Below, piece after piece: positions 1 through 9,452 of a stretch of 64,000 nt of DNA. The notes beneath the pieces were generated by a model. It was not told the origin of the DNA and made no database searches. It worked only from the letters and a program-made list of their open reading frames with translations. The position numbers and the translations under genes were made by a program. The stretch covers positions 248,001 through 312,000 of the forward strand of contig CAXXKC010000002.1 in the NCBI GenBank assembly GCA_963674835.2, given 5' to 3'. How positions within the stretch are numbered: the stretch's first letter is position 1; every line of letters begins with the position of its first letter. This DNA comes from G963674835 sp963674835. Lineage in GTDB: Bacteria; Planctomycetota; Planctomycetia; Pirellulales; Thermoguttaceae.

Positions 1-81
1 GCCGATCCGGCCGAGCACAAGGACGTCGTCGAGAAGGCGGGGTTGGAGAAGAAGTATCGGGATTTGCTGAAGAGTTCGTGA
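1..81 (+). CDS. C-terminal end of a truncated protein
   Basis: An open frame runs from the first base to a TGA at 79-81 and encodes the last 26 residues of a protein, ending in KKYRDLLKSS. The start lies outside the window. The charged tail reminds me of ends of exported glycan-active proteins, but that is a weak impression. The gene is on the same strand as the glycan block that follows. No function can be assigned. Confidence 0.6.
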   Translation, partial: ADPAEHKDVVEKAGLEKKYRDLLKSS

Positions 82-412
82 TTAACCGCGTGTTGTTATC
101 GGGACGTGGCGGTCGCCCTTGACGGTGTTTTGCACAGCCGGGGGCGGCTGTGCTACATGGGGTTGCGGTTCGGGGTGCGTGGCATGGGACGGCTCGGGAC
201 GGTATAATCGGGGTCCGCTGAAGCGTATGTCGTCCGCCAGCCGTTGCGGGTTGTTTTGCCGTGTCCTCTGCCTTCGGACAGACTCTGGGCGATGGCCGTA
301 GCGCGTGGTTCGCTGGCCGCCTGGGGAATGTTGCCGCTGGGGGAATCGCGTGGGGCAGTTCTTTGCTGGGCGAGTGGACGAACTGAACCGCGTCGATTGA
401 TTGGACTGGCGC
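82..412. other. Intergenic region, no gene seen
   Basis: I find no convincing gene in these 331 bases. The region holds a perfect hairpin at 133-152 and a TATAAT box at 203-208 that lacks a good -35 partner. The TATAAT could be the -10 of a promoter for the gene starting near 413, but this is weak. Confidence 0.5.
133..152. repeat. Intergenic perfect hairpin
   Basis: CACAGCCG and CGGCTGTG form an 8-bp perfect stem around a GGGG loop. No T-run follows, so it is not a classical intrinsic terminator. It could still be an mRNA end structure for the truncated gene, or one copy of a dispersed palindromic repeat. Only this copy is in the window. Confidence 0.6.
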
Positions 413-3049
413 ATGATTTCAGGAGCACTTACCCGAGGTTTGGCAATCTTACTGCTGTTGGCGGCGTTGGCGAGCCCTGCCGTTTGCGGCGAGACGGTCG
501 AGTTGGTTGTCGACCGGGAGATCGGTCCTCCGGCGCGATACGGTCTGAAATCGCTTGAAGAGGCGTTGGCCAAGCGGGGATTTGCTGTCGAGCGTGCCAA
601 AGGGCTTTCGGACGGGAATCGGCCGGTCTTTGTCGTTGGGCTGACCGGCGCATCGCCTGTGGTCGACGCGACGCTTGCGGCGAACCATTGGACAGTTGGC
701 AAGAAGGCCGAGTCGCTGTTGGTGAAGCGGCTGCCCGGGCGTGCTCGTCCGACGGTGGTCCTTGCGGGCCGGGATGACCGCGGGCTGATGTACGCGCTGC
801 TGGATGTGGCTCGCTGGATTGAATTGGCGCTTGATGGAAGCGAGGCGCTGGGCGAAATCCATGAGGCCGACGAGTCGCCCGATTTGGATCATCGTGCCGT
901 GTCGATTCACTTGTTCAACGCGGATCTGGACAGGCCGTGGTACTACGACGAGGAGTTTTGGCATGCGTACTTCGGGATGCTCGCGCGAAGCCGTCTCAAT
1001 GTGTTTTCGCTGACGTTCGCGGACCACACGGCCTATCTCAATCCGCCGTACCCGTTTTTGGTCGAGGTACCCGAGTATCCACAGGTCAAGGCGATCGGGC
1101 TCTCGGACGCCGACCGGCAGCGCAATCTGACGATGCTGCGACGGATTTCGGACCTGGCCGACGAGCACGGAATCGACTTTGTGTTGTCGGTCTGGATGCA
1201 GGGGCCGATGTTGCTGAAGGAGCTCGGTTGTCCCATGGTCAAAGGCCTGCCGGAGTATCCGAAAGACTACGCGGCCAAGGCGCTCGGCCGTATCCTCGCC
1301 GCCTGCCCAGCGATTCGCGGCGTGCAGTTCCGCGCGAACTTGGAGTCGGGCATACCCGAGGACAAGCAGACCGATTACTTCGGGGCGTTGTTTCGGGCGA
1401 TGCGCGATTGCGGCCGACGGATGACGGTCGATCTGCGGTTCAAGGGAATTCGGCCGACGACGATCACCGCGGCCAAGGAGGCCGGGCTCGATGTGAACGT
1501 GTCGACCAAGCACTGGTGCGAGCAGATGGGTCTGCCATTCCACCCGACCGTCGAGGACATGCACAACCGCGAGAGCCGCTACGGCTACTCGGACATGCTC
1601 CGCTATCCACGTGCGTACAAGGTGACCTTCCGCCTATGGACGGTCGGCACGCAGAAGATTCTGCTTTTCGGCGATCCGGAGTTCGGTGCGCGTTTCGCCC
1701 GCAGTTGCCGGCTGGGCGGCGCGCATGGGTTTGAAGTGTTTGCCCCGCTTTCCAACAAGGGCTTCGGCAACTCGCCAGGCTCGTGGCGGATCTTCGCCGA
1801 TCGGTCGTTCGACCCGTATCGGTTCGAGCAGCAGCGGTACTGGATGTTCTACCTGACGTTCGGTCGCACGGGCTATCGCGCCGATGTGGAGCCGTACGTG
1901 TGGCGTCAGGAGTTGCGGGGGCGTTTCGGCAAGGCGGCCGGCGCCGTCGAGACGGCGTATCGCGAGTCGGGCAAGATCCTGACCCTGCTCACCGCGGCTC
2001 GGCTGAACTCTGCCAGCGAGTGGCGAACGTGGCCCGAGATGGAGCCGGGTTATCCGCTGGGTGCGTACGCGAGGATCATTCCGAGCGACACGTCGCAGTT
2101 CTACCCGATCCGCACGTTCGCCCGGGTTCCCGGCTATCGGAGTGAAGGTTGGGCGGGCGGCATCCCGGGCTATGTTGAAGACGTGTTGCAGCGGAAGCTC
2201 CGCGCGCAGTGGACTCCCTTCGACGTGAGCCGGCGACTGCTGGAGTTGAGCCGCCGCACGCTGGCGGCCGCCGACGAAGCCCGGCGGCTGGTGCCCGACA
2301 CGTCGAACGCCGAGTTCAAGAGCACGGACCTCGACATGCGCATTCTGGCGAACCTGGCCCTCTACCACGCGGAGAAGACGGCAGCCGCAACGCACGTGGA
2401 GCTTTTCAAGGAGACCAAGCAGACCGGGCGGCTGCCGGTTGCGCTAAAACACATCAACACCGCGGTCGCAGCTTGGGAGACGATCGTGAAGCTGACGGAC
2501 GGCGTATACTGTCCGGACATGGTTTTTGGGGCCAACCTTCCCGATTTGCTGAAACCGCCCTTCGATCTGACCGCGAAGACGACTCATCATCTGTGCGGCG
2601 ACTGGAAGGACCGGCTCGAGTTGGTGCGGTACGACCAGCGGTGCGTCGAGGAGCTGGTGCGGAAGCACCAGGCCCAGCCGGCCGATTTCCCGAGATTCCC
2701 GGGAGAAGAAGCGCTGGACAACCCACCGACCGTCGACCACCGGCCGATCCATTCGGCCGCGCCGGGGAAGGACCTGGTCATCGCGGCGCGCGTGACGAGC
2801 GGCCGGGCGCTGGCACGTGTGGTGCTGCATCATCGGCCGGTCAATCAGATGGCCGACTGGCAGCAGGTCGACATGAAACCCAAGGGCGACGGGCACTACG
2901 AGGCGAGCATCCCCGGCGATGCGATTTCGCCGACGTGGGACTACATGTATTACATCGAGGCGCTGGTTGAAGGTGGTGGCGGTACGCTGTGGCCGTCGTG
3001 GGAAGACGGTCCGCCGTACGTCGTGGTAGAGCTCGACCGGGCGTCGTAG
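413..3049 (+). CDS. Exported alpha-glucuronidase-like glycoside hydrolase
   Basis: The protein is 878 residues from the ATG at 413; a TTG at 401 would add four residues. Neither start has a good ribosome binding site. A signal peptide with a Leu-rich core (GLAILLLLAALASPAVCGE) predicts export. Residues about 30-140 look like the zincin-like N-terminal domain found before GH67 and GH20 barrels. A TIM-barrel-like region follows, with conserved-looking stretches such as SIHLFNADLDRPWYYDEEFW. The C-terminal 100 residues look like a beta-sandwich. Family placement is by resemblance; I cannot name catalytic acids with confidence. It opens the glycan block and probably acts on uronic-acid-bearing or related oligosaccharides. 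Confidence 0.6.
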   Translation: MISGALTRGLAILLLLAALASPAVCGETVELVVDREIGPPARYGLKSLEEALAKRGFAVERAKGLSDGNRPVFVVGLTGASPVVDATLAANHWTVGKKAESLLVKRLPGRARPTVVLAGRDDRGLMYALLDVARWIELALDGSEALGEIHEADESPDLDHRAVSIHLFNADLDRPWYYDEEFWHAYFGMLARSRLNVFSLTFADHTAYLNPPYPFLVEVPEYPQVKAIGLSDADRQRNLTMLRRISDLADEHGIDFVLSVWMQGPMLLKELGCPMVKGLPEYPKDYAAKALGRILAACPAIRGVQFRANLESGIPEDKQTDYFGALFRAMRDCGRRMTVDLRFKGIRPTTITAAKEAGLDVNVSTKHWCEQMGLPFHPTVEDMHNRESRYGYSDMLRYPRAYKVTFRLWTVGTQKILLFGDPEFGARFARSCRLGGAHGFEVFAPLSNKGFGNSPGSWRIFADRSFDPYRFEQQRYWMFYLTFGRTGYRADVEPYVWRQELRGRFGKAAGAVETAYRESGKILTLLTAARLNSASEWRTWPEMEPGYPLGAYARIIPSDTSQFYPIRTFARVPGYRSEGWAGGIPGYVEDVLQRKLRAQWTPFDVSRRLLELSRRTLAAADEARRLVPDTSNAEFKSTDLDMRILANLALYHAEKTAAATHVELFKETKQTGRLPVALKHINTAVAAWETIVKLTDGVYCPDMVFGANLPDLLKPPFDLTAKTTHHLCGDWKDRLELVRYDQRCVEELVRKHQAQPADFPRFPGEEALDNPPTVDHRPIHSAAPGKDLVIAARVTSGRALARVVLHHRPVNQMADWQQVDMKPKGDGHYEASIPGDAISPTWDYMYYIEALVEGGGGTLWPSWEDGPPYVVVELDRAS

Positions 3050-3147
3050 CGGGTGTGGCGTCGCGGGGATGTCCGGCGCGCTGTCGGCGTGGTGCTGATT
3101 GGGCGCGGCCGACTTCTTGCTGGCTGGATCGCATGACGAGATTGGCT

Positions 3148-3173
3148 GGTGGACTCGCTGCGCTCGGTCCACC
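3148..3173. repeat. Dispersed palindromic repeat, copy 1
   Basis: GGTGGAC and GTCCACC flank CTCGCTGCGCTC-like sequence and form a hairpin. A close copy with the same ACTCGCT(T/G)CGCTCGG core lies at 22564-22588. Both copies lie upstream of a GntR-type operator promoter. It looks like an intergenic dispersed repeat. Confidence 0.6.
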
Positions 3174-3294
3174 CTACGAGCTACGAGTTGGAGGCTGCCA
3201 CGAGCGACAGCGGCAGGAATTGGTTGTCGTACCGGTTCGCGACGCACCCTGGTTGGCCGGGGGCGGCCCAAGCATACTGAAAAATGGGAGATAC

Positions 3295-3325
3295 TTGACA
3301 AGCGAAAATATATTGTCATATGATA
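3295..3325 (+). promoter_or_regulatory. Promoter with palindromic operator before GH2 gene
   Basis: A perfect -35 TTGACA (3295-3300) lies 18 bp from a -10 TATGAT (3319-3324). The 12-mer TGTCATATGATA (3314-3325) overlaps the -10. It is one mismatch from the perfect palindrome TATCATATGATA found at 22676-22687. Read on the other strand, 3310-3325 gives TATCATATGACAATAT, matching the site before the GntR gene. The position fits repression by that regulator. Confidence 0.65.
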
Positions 3326-3487
3326 TGCCCATACGGCAGCTGACCCCGCGTCCGCCCCGCCCACCGAGGCCTGTGCTACCATGCCCCGCCCACCGCGTCA
3401 CACCTCCGACGATCGTCCGCGGTCCTTGCGGCAGCAGCCAGGGGCGAACGGCACTCCACGTCACCCATTCTGAAGGAGACATCCGCC

Positions 3488-6409
3488 ATGATTTCGCGCT
3501 GCGCTCGATTGCTGTCTCTGGTGGCTGTGTTGATGATCACGTCGACTATGCATGCGGCAGCCGAAGCGCCGGCCGCTCCGTCGGTGATTGCGTTGGACGG
3601 GACGTGGTCGTTGGCCGTCGATCCGAAGAACGTCGGTCGCGAGGAGAAGTGGTTCGAGAAGACTGCGGCCGAGGTAAAACCCGCGCGAGTGCCGGGGATC
3701 ATTCAGGAGGCCTTCCCGTGCTATCACGGCGTGGCCTGGTACTGGCGCGATTTTACGCCACCGGCCAATCCGCATGCCGGCGGCCGATATCTGCTGCGGT
3801 TCTGGAACGTCGACTATCTTGCGGACGTGTGGCTCAACGGGGTGCACGTCGGTCAGCATGAAGGCGCGTGCGAGCCGTTCGTGCTGGATGTGACCGACGC
3901 GGTGAAGCCGGGCGCTGCCAATCACCTGGCGGTGCGGGTGTTGAATCCGACGAACGAGCCGATCGATGGCATTCGGCTTCAGGAAACGCCGCATACGGCG
4001 AAGACGGTGCCTTGGGCGCCTGGCCGAGCGGGCGACTTTGGGGGGCTGTGTGATTCGGTCGAGTTGCTCGTTGCGCCGGCGGTGCGCGTGGAGGACCTGT
4101 TCGTTCGGCCCGATCCGAAGACGGGCAAGATCCGCGTGCAGGCGAATCTTCGCAATGCCGGCAAGCAGGGCGTCGCCACGCAGATTTCGTGCGTCGTCTC
4201 GCCGGCAGCGAGCGGTGAAACGCTGCAGACGGTTCGCGCCGATCGAGAGCTGCCCGTGGGCGATACGCAGTTCGAAACCACACTGAAGATCGACAATCCC
4301 CGCGTGTGGGAGCTGAACGATCCGTACTTGTACCGCGTGACCGTTACCGTAACCGCGCCCGGCGCGGCGAATCCCAACGAGTGTTCGACGCGTTGTGGAT
4401 TCCGCGCCTTTCGGTTCGAGGACGGGTATTTCCGTTTGAATGGGAAACGCATCTTTCTGAAGTCATCCCATAGCGGCTTCGACATGTCCGTCGGCATGAA
4501 TGTGCCACTGGACCCCGATCTGATCCGCCGAGACGTGTTGAACTGCAAGGTCATGGGGATGAACATGATCCGCTCGTTCAACGGGCTGGCACCGCGGCGA
4601 ATGATGGATTTCTGCGACGAGTTGGGGATGCTGGTGTATCAGGAGAATTATGCGAGCTGGCTCATGGACGCGTCGCCGAAGCTGCCGGAACGGTTTCAAC
4701 GGACGGTGAAGGCCATGGTCAAGCGCGATCGAAACCACGTGAGCATCGTTCTCTGGGGCGTGTTGAACGAGACGCCCAACGGGCCGGTGCTCGAGGAGGG
4801 GGTCGCCTCGCTGCCGGGGATTCGCGCGCTGGACGACACGCGCGTTGTGCTGCTGAACAGCGGCAACTGGGACGGGTCGCAGAAGTCGTTCGCCAATCCG
4901 GGGAGCGACAAGTGGGAGAGCCTGCTGGCTGACCAGCATCCCTATCAGGGGCTCCCGCACGGCGCCGCGGTGATCCACACGTTGCGAACGGTCAACGCGG
5001 GGGAGAAGCCGCTGTTCCTTTCTGAATACGGCATTGGCAGCGCCGTCGATGTGGCTCGCCTCACGCGGCACTACGAGCAGATCGGCAATACGACGTGCGA
5101 GGACGCGGTCTACTATCGGCACACGCTCGACCAGTTCATGGCCGACTGGAACCGTTGGAACCTGGGCGACACGTTTGCCAACCCCGAGGAGTACTTCCAT
5201 CAGTGTCTCGCCTGGATGGCGGGGCTGAGGAAGCTGGGACTGAACGCCATCCGCTCGAATCCGAGCGTGATCGGCCACAGTGTTACGGGCACGCAAGACC
5301 AGGGGCTTACGGGCGAAGGCCTGACTTCGACCATCTTCAGGGAGTTGAAGCCGGGCGTGGTCGACGCCATGTTCGACGCCTTCTACCCGCTTCGCTGGTG
5401 CCTGTTCGTCGAGCCGATGCACGTGTACCGAGGTCAGAAGGTGCATCTGGAGGCCGTGCTGGCAAACGAAGACGTGCTGACCCCGGGCCCCTATCCCGTT
5501 CGTTTTCAAGTGGCAGGCCCCCGGGGAACGATTGTGTTCGATCGCACGATTACGGTGAATATTCCCGACCCGAGGAGCAGACCGGAGCCGAAGTTCGCGA
5601 TACCTGTCTTCGCTGAAGACGTCGTGATCGACGGTCCTTCGGGGAAGTATCGGGTGCTGGCGACGTTCGAGAAGGGGGGCGCGGCAGCCGGCAGCGATCT
5701 GGAGTTCTATGTGGCCGACCGGGCAGAGATGCCCGCAGTGGCGACGGAAGTCGTGCTCTGGGGCGACGACGCGGACGTGGCCAAGTGGCTCGCGGCCAAC
5801 GGGATCAAGACCCGGCCGTTCACACCCGGTGAACAGACGGGGCGCGAAGTGATTCTGGTCGGATGCCATGCGGCTGCGGGCGAGGCGGTGGCGTTCAGCG
5901 AGCTTGCGCGGCACATCGCCCGCGGTTCGTGCGCCGTGTTCCTTTCGCCCGAGGTATTCCAGAAAGACAAGAACCCGACGCACTGGCTGCCGATGGCCCA
6001 TAAGGGCACGCGGGGCGATCTGCCGGCGTGGGTTTATCATCCGGACTATTGGACCAAGAACCATCCGATCTTCGACGGAATGCCTTGCGGTTGCATCATG
6101 GACCATACGTACTTCCGCGAGGTCATTTCGAACTCGGCCTGGATGGGCCAGGATGCTCCGGCCGAAGTGGTCGCGGGGATGATCGGCACGGCCTGCGGAT
6201 ACAACTCCGGCCTGTCGGTCGCCGTCTACCGGCTGGGCGAGGGCCGACTCACGCTCAACACGCTGCACATTCGCGAGAACCTCGGTAAGGACCCGGTCGC
6301 GGAGCGTCTGCTGCGAAACATGCTCCGCCACGCGGGGACCGACGTCGGCAAGCCGTTGGCTGCTCTGCCGGCCAACTTCGACGAACAGCTCAAGGCGATG
6401 GGCTATTGA
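3488..6409 (+). CDS. Exported GH2 family glycoside hydrolase
   Basis: The protein is 973 residues with a signal peptide (cleavage near AAAEA, residue about 25). The order is an N-terminal jelly-roll sugar-binding domain (about 30-190), an immunoglobulin-like domain (about 195-310), a TIM barrel (about 310-600) and a long C-terminal extension with beta-sandwich and Rossmann-like stretches. In GH2 enzymes the acid/base sits in an NE motif and the nucleophile in SEYG-like sequence. Here these are N427-E428 (WGVLNET) and E513 (LSEYG), so the enzyme should be active. Specificity (beta-galactosidase, glucuronidase or mannosidase) cannot be read. GAAGGAG precedes the ATG. It is the first gene after the operator promoter and probably leads the genes that follow. 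Confidence 0.85.
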   Translation: MISRCARLLSLVAVLMITSTMHAAAEAPAAPSVIALDGTWSLAVDPKNVGREEKWFEKTAAEVKPARVPGIIQEAFPCYHGVAWYWRDFTPPANPHAGGRYLLRFWNVDYLADVWLNGVHVGQHEGACEPFVLDVTDAVKPGAANHLAVRVLNPTNEPIDGIRLQETPHTAKTVPWAPGRAGDFGGLCDSVELLVAPAVRVEDLFVRPDPKTGKIRVQANLRNAGKQGVATQISCVVSPAASGETLQTVRADRELPVGDTQFETTLKIDNPRVWELNDPYLYRVTVTVTAPGAANPNECSTRCGFRAFRFEDGYFRLNGKRIFLKSSHSGFDMSVGMNVPLDPDLIRRDVLNCKVMGMNMIRSFNGLAPRRMMDFCDELGMLVYQENYASWLMDASPKLPERFQRTVKAMVKRDRNHVSIVLWGVLNETPNGPVLEEGVASLPGIRALDDTRVVLLNSGNWDGSQKSFANPGSDKWESLLADQHPYQGLPHGAAVIHTLRTVNAGEKPLFLSEYGIGSAVDVARLTRHYEQIGNTTCEDAVYYRHTLDQFMADWNRWNLGDTFANPEEYFHQCLAWMAGLRKLGLNAIRSNPSVIGHSVTGTQDQGLTGEGLTSTIFRELKPGVVDAMFDAFYPLRWCLFVEPMHVYRGQKVHLEAVLANEDVLTPGPYPVRFQVAGPRGTIVFDRTITVNIPDPRSRPEPKFAIPVFAEDVVIDGPSGKYRVLATFEKGGAAAGSDLEFYVADRAEMPAVATEVVLWGDDADVAKWLAANGIKTRPFTPGEQTGREVILVGCHAAAGEAVAFSELARHIARGSCAVFLSPEVFQKDKNPTHWLPMAHKGTRGDLPAWVYHPDYWTKNHPIFDGMPCGCIMDHTYFREVISNSAWMGQDAPAEVVAGMIGTACGYNSGLSVAVYRLGEGRLTLNTLHIRENLGKDPVAERLLRNMLRHAGTDVGKPLAALPANFDEQLKAMGY

Positions 6410-6526
6410 CGTTGCGTTGAAGAAGAGAGTGCCCGATGGGTTGACACACTGTGGCGACGCTCCTCGGGGCCGTGCCTGGAATGGGCCCTCAGCATGCGCC
6501 GCGATTCGAGTGAAAAGGAAAGAACC

Positions 6527-9370
6527 ATGTTTAAGCGAATCGTGCAGATAGCTGTGCTGTCGCTGTTTGCGGTGGCCTTGGGTGTTTTCGGCGTGGCGGA
6601 GGGCGCGGGTGACGGGTCGGTCGTCACGGACAAGGCTCAGCTCGATCAGATGACCGGGCAGCCGGCGGACATTTCGGCGTGGGCATACGCGTGGCGGGCC
6701 GATCGCAAGGTACAAGAGAAGCCTGAGGCGTACTTCATCCCGCGGCGTTTGGAGCGGATCGACACGGTCTATCGGACGGCATTTCATGAGATGCCCATCG
6801 ACCAGTTGCGGAGCAAGTACTATGACATGCCCGAGCTGATTACGCCGTTGCTTCCCAAGCCGAAGGGTCGACTGCTTGCCGGGCTGCTCTGGTCGGTCCG
6901 GCTTGCGGACTATCGGGTCGAGCTTCAGTGGCCGGCCGGGGCAATGGAGATTCCGTCGCCCGACGCCGTCGAAGTTCGCGTGTATCCGACTGCGTTTGGC
7001 TGGTTTGGGTGGTGTAAGGACGAAATTCTGGGCAAGCCGGAGATCTCGGCCGACGGGCGCACCTGGACATACAATCATCCGTGCGGCGAGGAGATTCCGG
7101 CAGCTGTCGGGCGGACGCACCGAAGCGGTTCGGCGACGGAAATGGTCGCGGCGTTCTGCGACGACGCGAAGGCATCGGAAGCGGGGAGCGCCGCCGTGCC
7201 GAGCATTCGGGTCTTTAGCCCGACGGTAGGAACGTGGAAGCGGATGGACGTGGAAATCGAGTGGGGGTTCCAGCCGGGGACTGAGAAGGCCGATTTCGAC
7301 TGTCGGTTGGAGTCCTGTGTGAGCATTCTCGGGCCGGTGGCGCCGCTGGCGGGCGATCAGGGAACCACGGCGACCGCGGCAGATGCGTGGCAATCGCGGG
7401 TGGCGGGCGACGGTCGGCGCGGGGTTGTTCTGCCGCTTCTGTACGTGCCCGGCGATCGTCCGTCGCTCGACACGCCTGGGACCGCCGCGTCGTTCCTGAT
7501 GGATACGTCGAGCACGCCGTACGTGCCGAGCCCTCGGCCTACGCTGGACAGCCGCGTGACTGTGTGGACCAAGGCCGGTGGTTTCACATTTCGGCCGCAC
7601 GACTTGGAGCGTGGACCGATCCTGATTCCTGAGCAGGGCGTCTTCATCACAAAGGCTGGTAGCGGGTTGAGCGGGCGCGCGTTCGCGGCGGAACTGGCAG
7701 CCAAGAAGTTGAAGAGTGTGCGCGAGATGACGCGGGAACATCGCGAAGCGGCCTCGCTGGACGAGGTATTGCGGGAGGTGAGGCTGTGGACGTGCCCGGC
7801 GGGGACGGTCGCCCCACCGTTTCCGAAGGTGGAGGACCCGCCGATGCAGGTGGAGTTGTCGGACGCTCGCTGGACCGATGCATGGCGGGCCGCCTCGATT
7901 CAGTTGAAGGGGCGGCACATGTGGGGTGGGTTGGCGTTCGAGGTGGGCCGGGTCGCCCGTGAGATGGAACTGGTCGGGTTGCACGACGAAGCCGACAAGG
8001 TCTATGAGCATTTTCTCAAATCGCCCGGTGCCAAGTCGGACGGTGACTACTGCGACGGCAATGGGGCTCTCGAATGGGCGACGGGCATGAGGCACGACAT
8101 GGGCTACGACCATGACGGCACACACGCCTCGACGGGCAGGCTGTTGTTCGCCATGGCCGAGCGGTACTTTCTGACCGGCGATAAGGAGTGGTTTCAACGG
8201 CATCGCGAGCGACTGCAGGCGGCCGCCGACTGGATCATCCGCCAGCGAAACTCGTATATGAAGGACGTTCCGAACCGGGAGGATCTGCTGGTGGCCGGTC
8301 TCATGCCGCCGTGCATGCTGGGCGACTATGCGATTCCGAGCTCCGACTGGCGATGGTTCTACGCCGACAATGCGTTCTCGCTGCAGGGCTTGCAGCGGTT
8401 CGCAGATGCCGTGGCCGAGTTCGATCCGGAGGCAGGCAAGAAGTATCGTGCCGAGGCGGAAGCGTTTCGCGCCGCACTGCGCCGGACCATCGACCGGGAG
8501 GCGGCCCTCTCGCCCGTGCGGCTGGGAGGCGACGGCGCCTACCACAGCTTCATTCCGTGTGCGGCGTACACTCGGGGGAACATGCTGGCCCTGGAATATG
8601 GTACGTTCCAACGTCCGCAGACGGACACGATTGTCGGCCCCCTGCCGCTGGCCGAACCTTTCGCCGCGCTGGATGCGAACGATCCTCGCGTTGTCGAGAC
8701 CTTGGACATCATGGAAGAAACGGGCACGTCGCCCAGCGCGGTGCGAGCGTTGGAGGAAGCGCGGAAGTCGAAAGGCGTTGCCACGGAAGACGCCTGGTTC
8801 TGGAACTACTACTCGGGATTTCCCAAGTGTTCGCACACGGCCAACATCTATTTGCTCGAGGACGACGTACCGAGCTTCCTCCGGTTCTGGCTGAACGCCT
8901 ACGCGGCGGTTGTGGGCGCCAACGGCCGGATGTGGGAATGGCACCGGCTGCAAGCTGGCGAGTTCGGCGACTGCACCGCGTGGGACCACGGCACGGCGGG
9001 CTGGTTCCTCGAGCTGTTCCGCAACCTACTGGTAATGGAAGACGGACAGACGTTCTGGATCGCGCGCGGGACGCCTCGGGCCTGGCTCGAGCAGGGCAAG
9101 AAGATCGCCGTCAGCAATGCGCCGACCTATTTCGGGCCATTGGCGTACGAGATTGTGTCGGACGTGGACCACGGCCAGATCGCCGCCACGATTGAAGTGC
9201 CGAGCCGTGATCGGCCCAAGAGCGTCGTCGTGCGTTTTCGCCATCCGAAGTCGGCCCCGATCCGAAGCGTTACGGTCGACGGAAAGCCGTGGACTGATTT
9301 CGATGCGGCCAAAGAGACCATTCGCCTGAGCGATCCAACTGGATCTGTTAAAGTGATCGCCGTGTACTGA
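6527..9370 (+). CDS. Exported six-hairpin glycosidase-like protein
   Basis: The protein is 947 residues. I chose the ATG at 6527 because an AAAGGAAAG ribosome binding site precedes it and a signal peptide follows at once (MFKRIVQIAVLSLFAV, ending near AEGAG). The first 400 residues look beta-rich. Residues about 440-860 are helical, with His/Asp/Trp-rich loops such as MRHDMGYDHDGTHAS, in the style of (alpha/alpha)6 six-hairpin glycosidases. A small beta-sandwich closes the chain. I cannot assign a numbered GH family or catalytic residues. It lies 117 bp after the GH2 gene and is likely cotranscribed. Confidence 0.5.
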   Translation: MFKRIVQIAVLSLFAVALGVFGVAEGAGDGSVVTDKAQLDQMTGQPADISAWAYAWRADRKVQEKPEAYFIPRRLERIDTVYRTAFHEMPIDQLRSKYYDMPELITPLLPKPKGRLLAGLLWSVRLADYRVELQWPAGAMEIPSPDAVEVRVYPTAFGWFGWCKDEILGKPEISADGRTWTYNHPCGEEIPAAVGRTHRSGSATEMVAAFCDDAKASEAGSAAVPSIRVFSPTVGTWKRMDVEIEWGFQPGTEKADFDCRLESCVSILGPVAPLAGDQGTTATAADAWQSRVAGDGRRGVVLPLLYVPGDRPSLDTPGTAASFLMDTSSTPYVPSPRPTLDSRVTVWTKAGGFTFRPHDLERGPILIPEQGVFITKAGSGLSGRAFAAELAAKKLKSVREMTREHREAASLDEVLREVRLWTCPAGTVAPPFPKVEDPPMQVELSDARWTDAWRAASIQLKGRHMWGGLAFEVGRVAREMELVGLHDEADKVYEHFLKSPGAKSDGDYCDGNGALEWATGMRHDMGYDHDGTHASTGRLLFAMAERYFLTGDKEWFQRHRERLQAAADWIIRQRNSYMKDVPNREDLLVAGLMPPCMLGDYAIPSSDWRWFYADNAFSLQGLQRFADAVAEFDPEAGKKYRAEAEAFRAALRRTIDREAALSPVRLGGDGAYHSFIPCAAYTRGNMLALEYGTFQRPQTDTIVGPLPLAEPFAALDANDPRVVETLDIMEETGTSPSAVRALEEARKSKGVATEDAWFWNYYSGFPKCSHTANIYLLEDDVPSFLRFWLNAYAAVVGANGRMWEWHRLQAGEFGDCTAWDHGTAGWFLELFRNLLVMEDGQTFWIARGTPRAWLEQGKKIAVSNAPTYFGPLAYEIVSDVDHGQIAATIEVPSRDRPKSVVVRFRHPKSAPIRSVTVDGKPWTDFDAAKETIRLSDPTGSVKVIAVY

Positions 9371-9452
9371 TGCACTCGACTTCGTTGTGTGCAAGCAGAC
9401 CACGGCGGCCCGCTTGTGTGGACGGATTCGTTCGAAATCAGAAGAGATACCT

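Larger units (their letters stand above)
3050..3487 (+). other. Regulatory intergenic region before the GH2 gene
   Basis: This 438-bp stretch has no supported gene. It carries a palindromic repeat (3148-3173), a strong sigma-70-type promoter (3295-3324) overlapped by a palindromic operator (3310-3325), and a leader of about 155 bases ending in a Shine-Dalgarno GAAGGAG just before the GH2 start. Confidence 0.65.

Noticed and set aside
4463..8989. A 1508-residue open frame on the minus strand
   Set aside because: It lies antisense to the well-supported GH2 and six-hairpin genes, has no domain, and is an effect of high GC content on stop-codon frequency.
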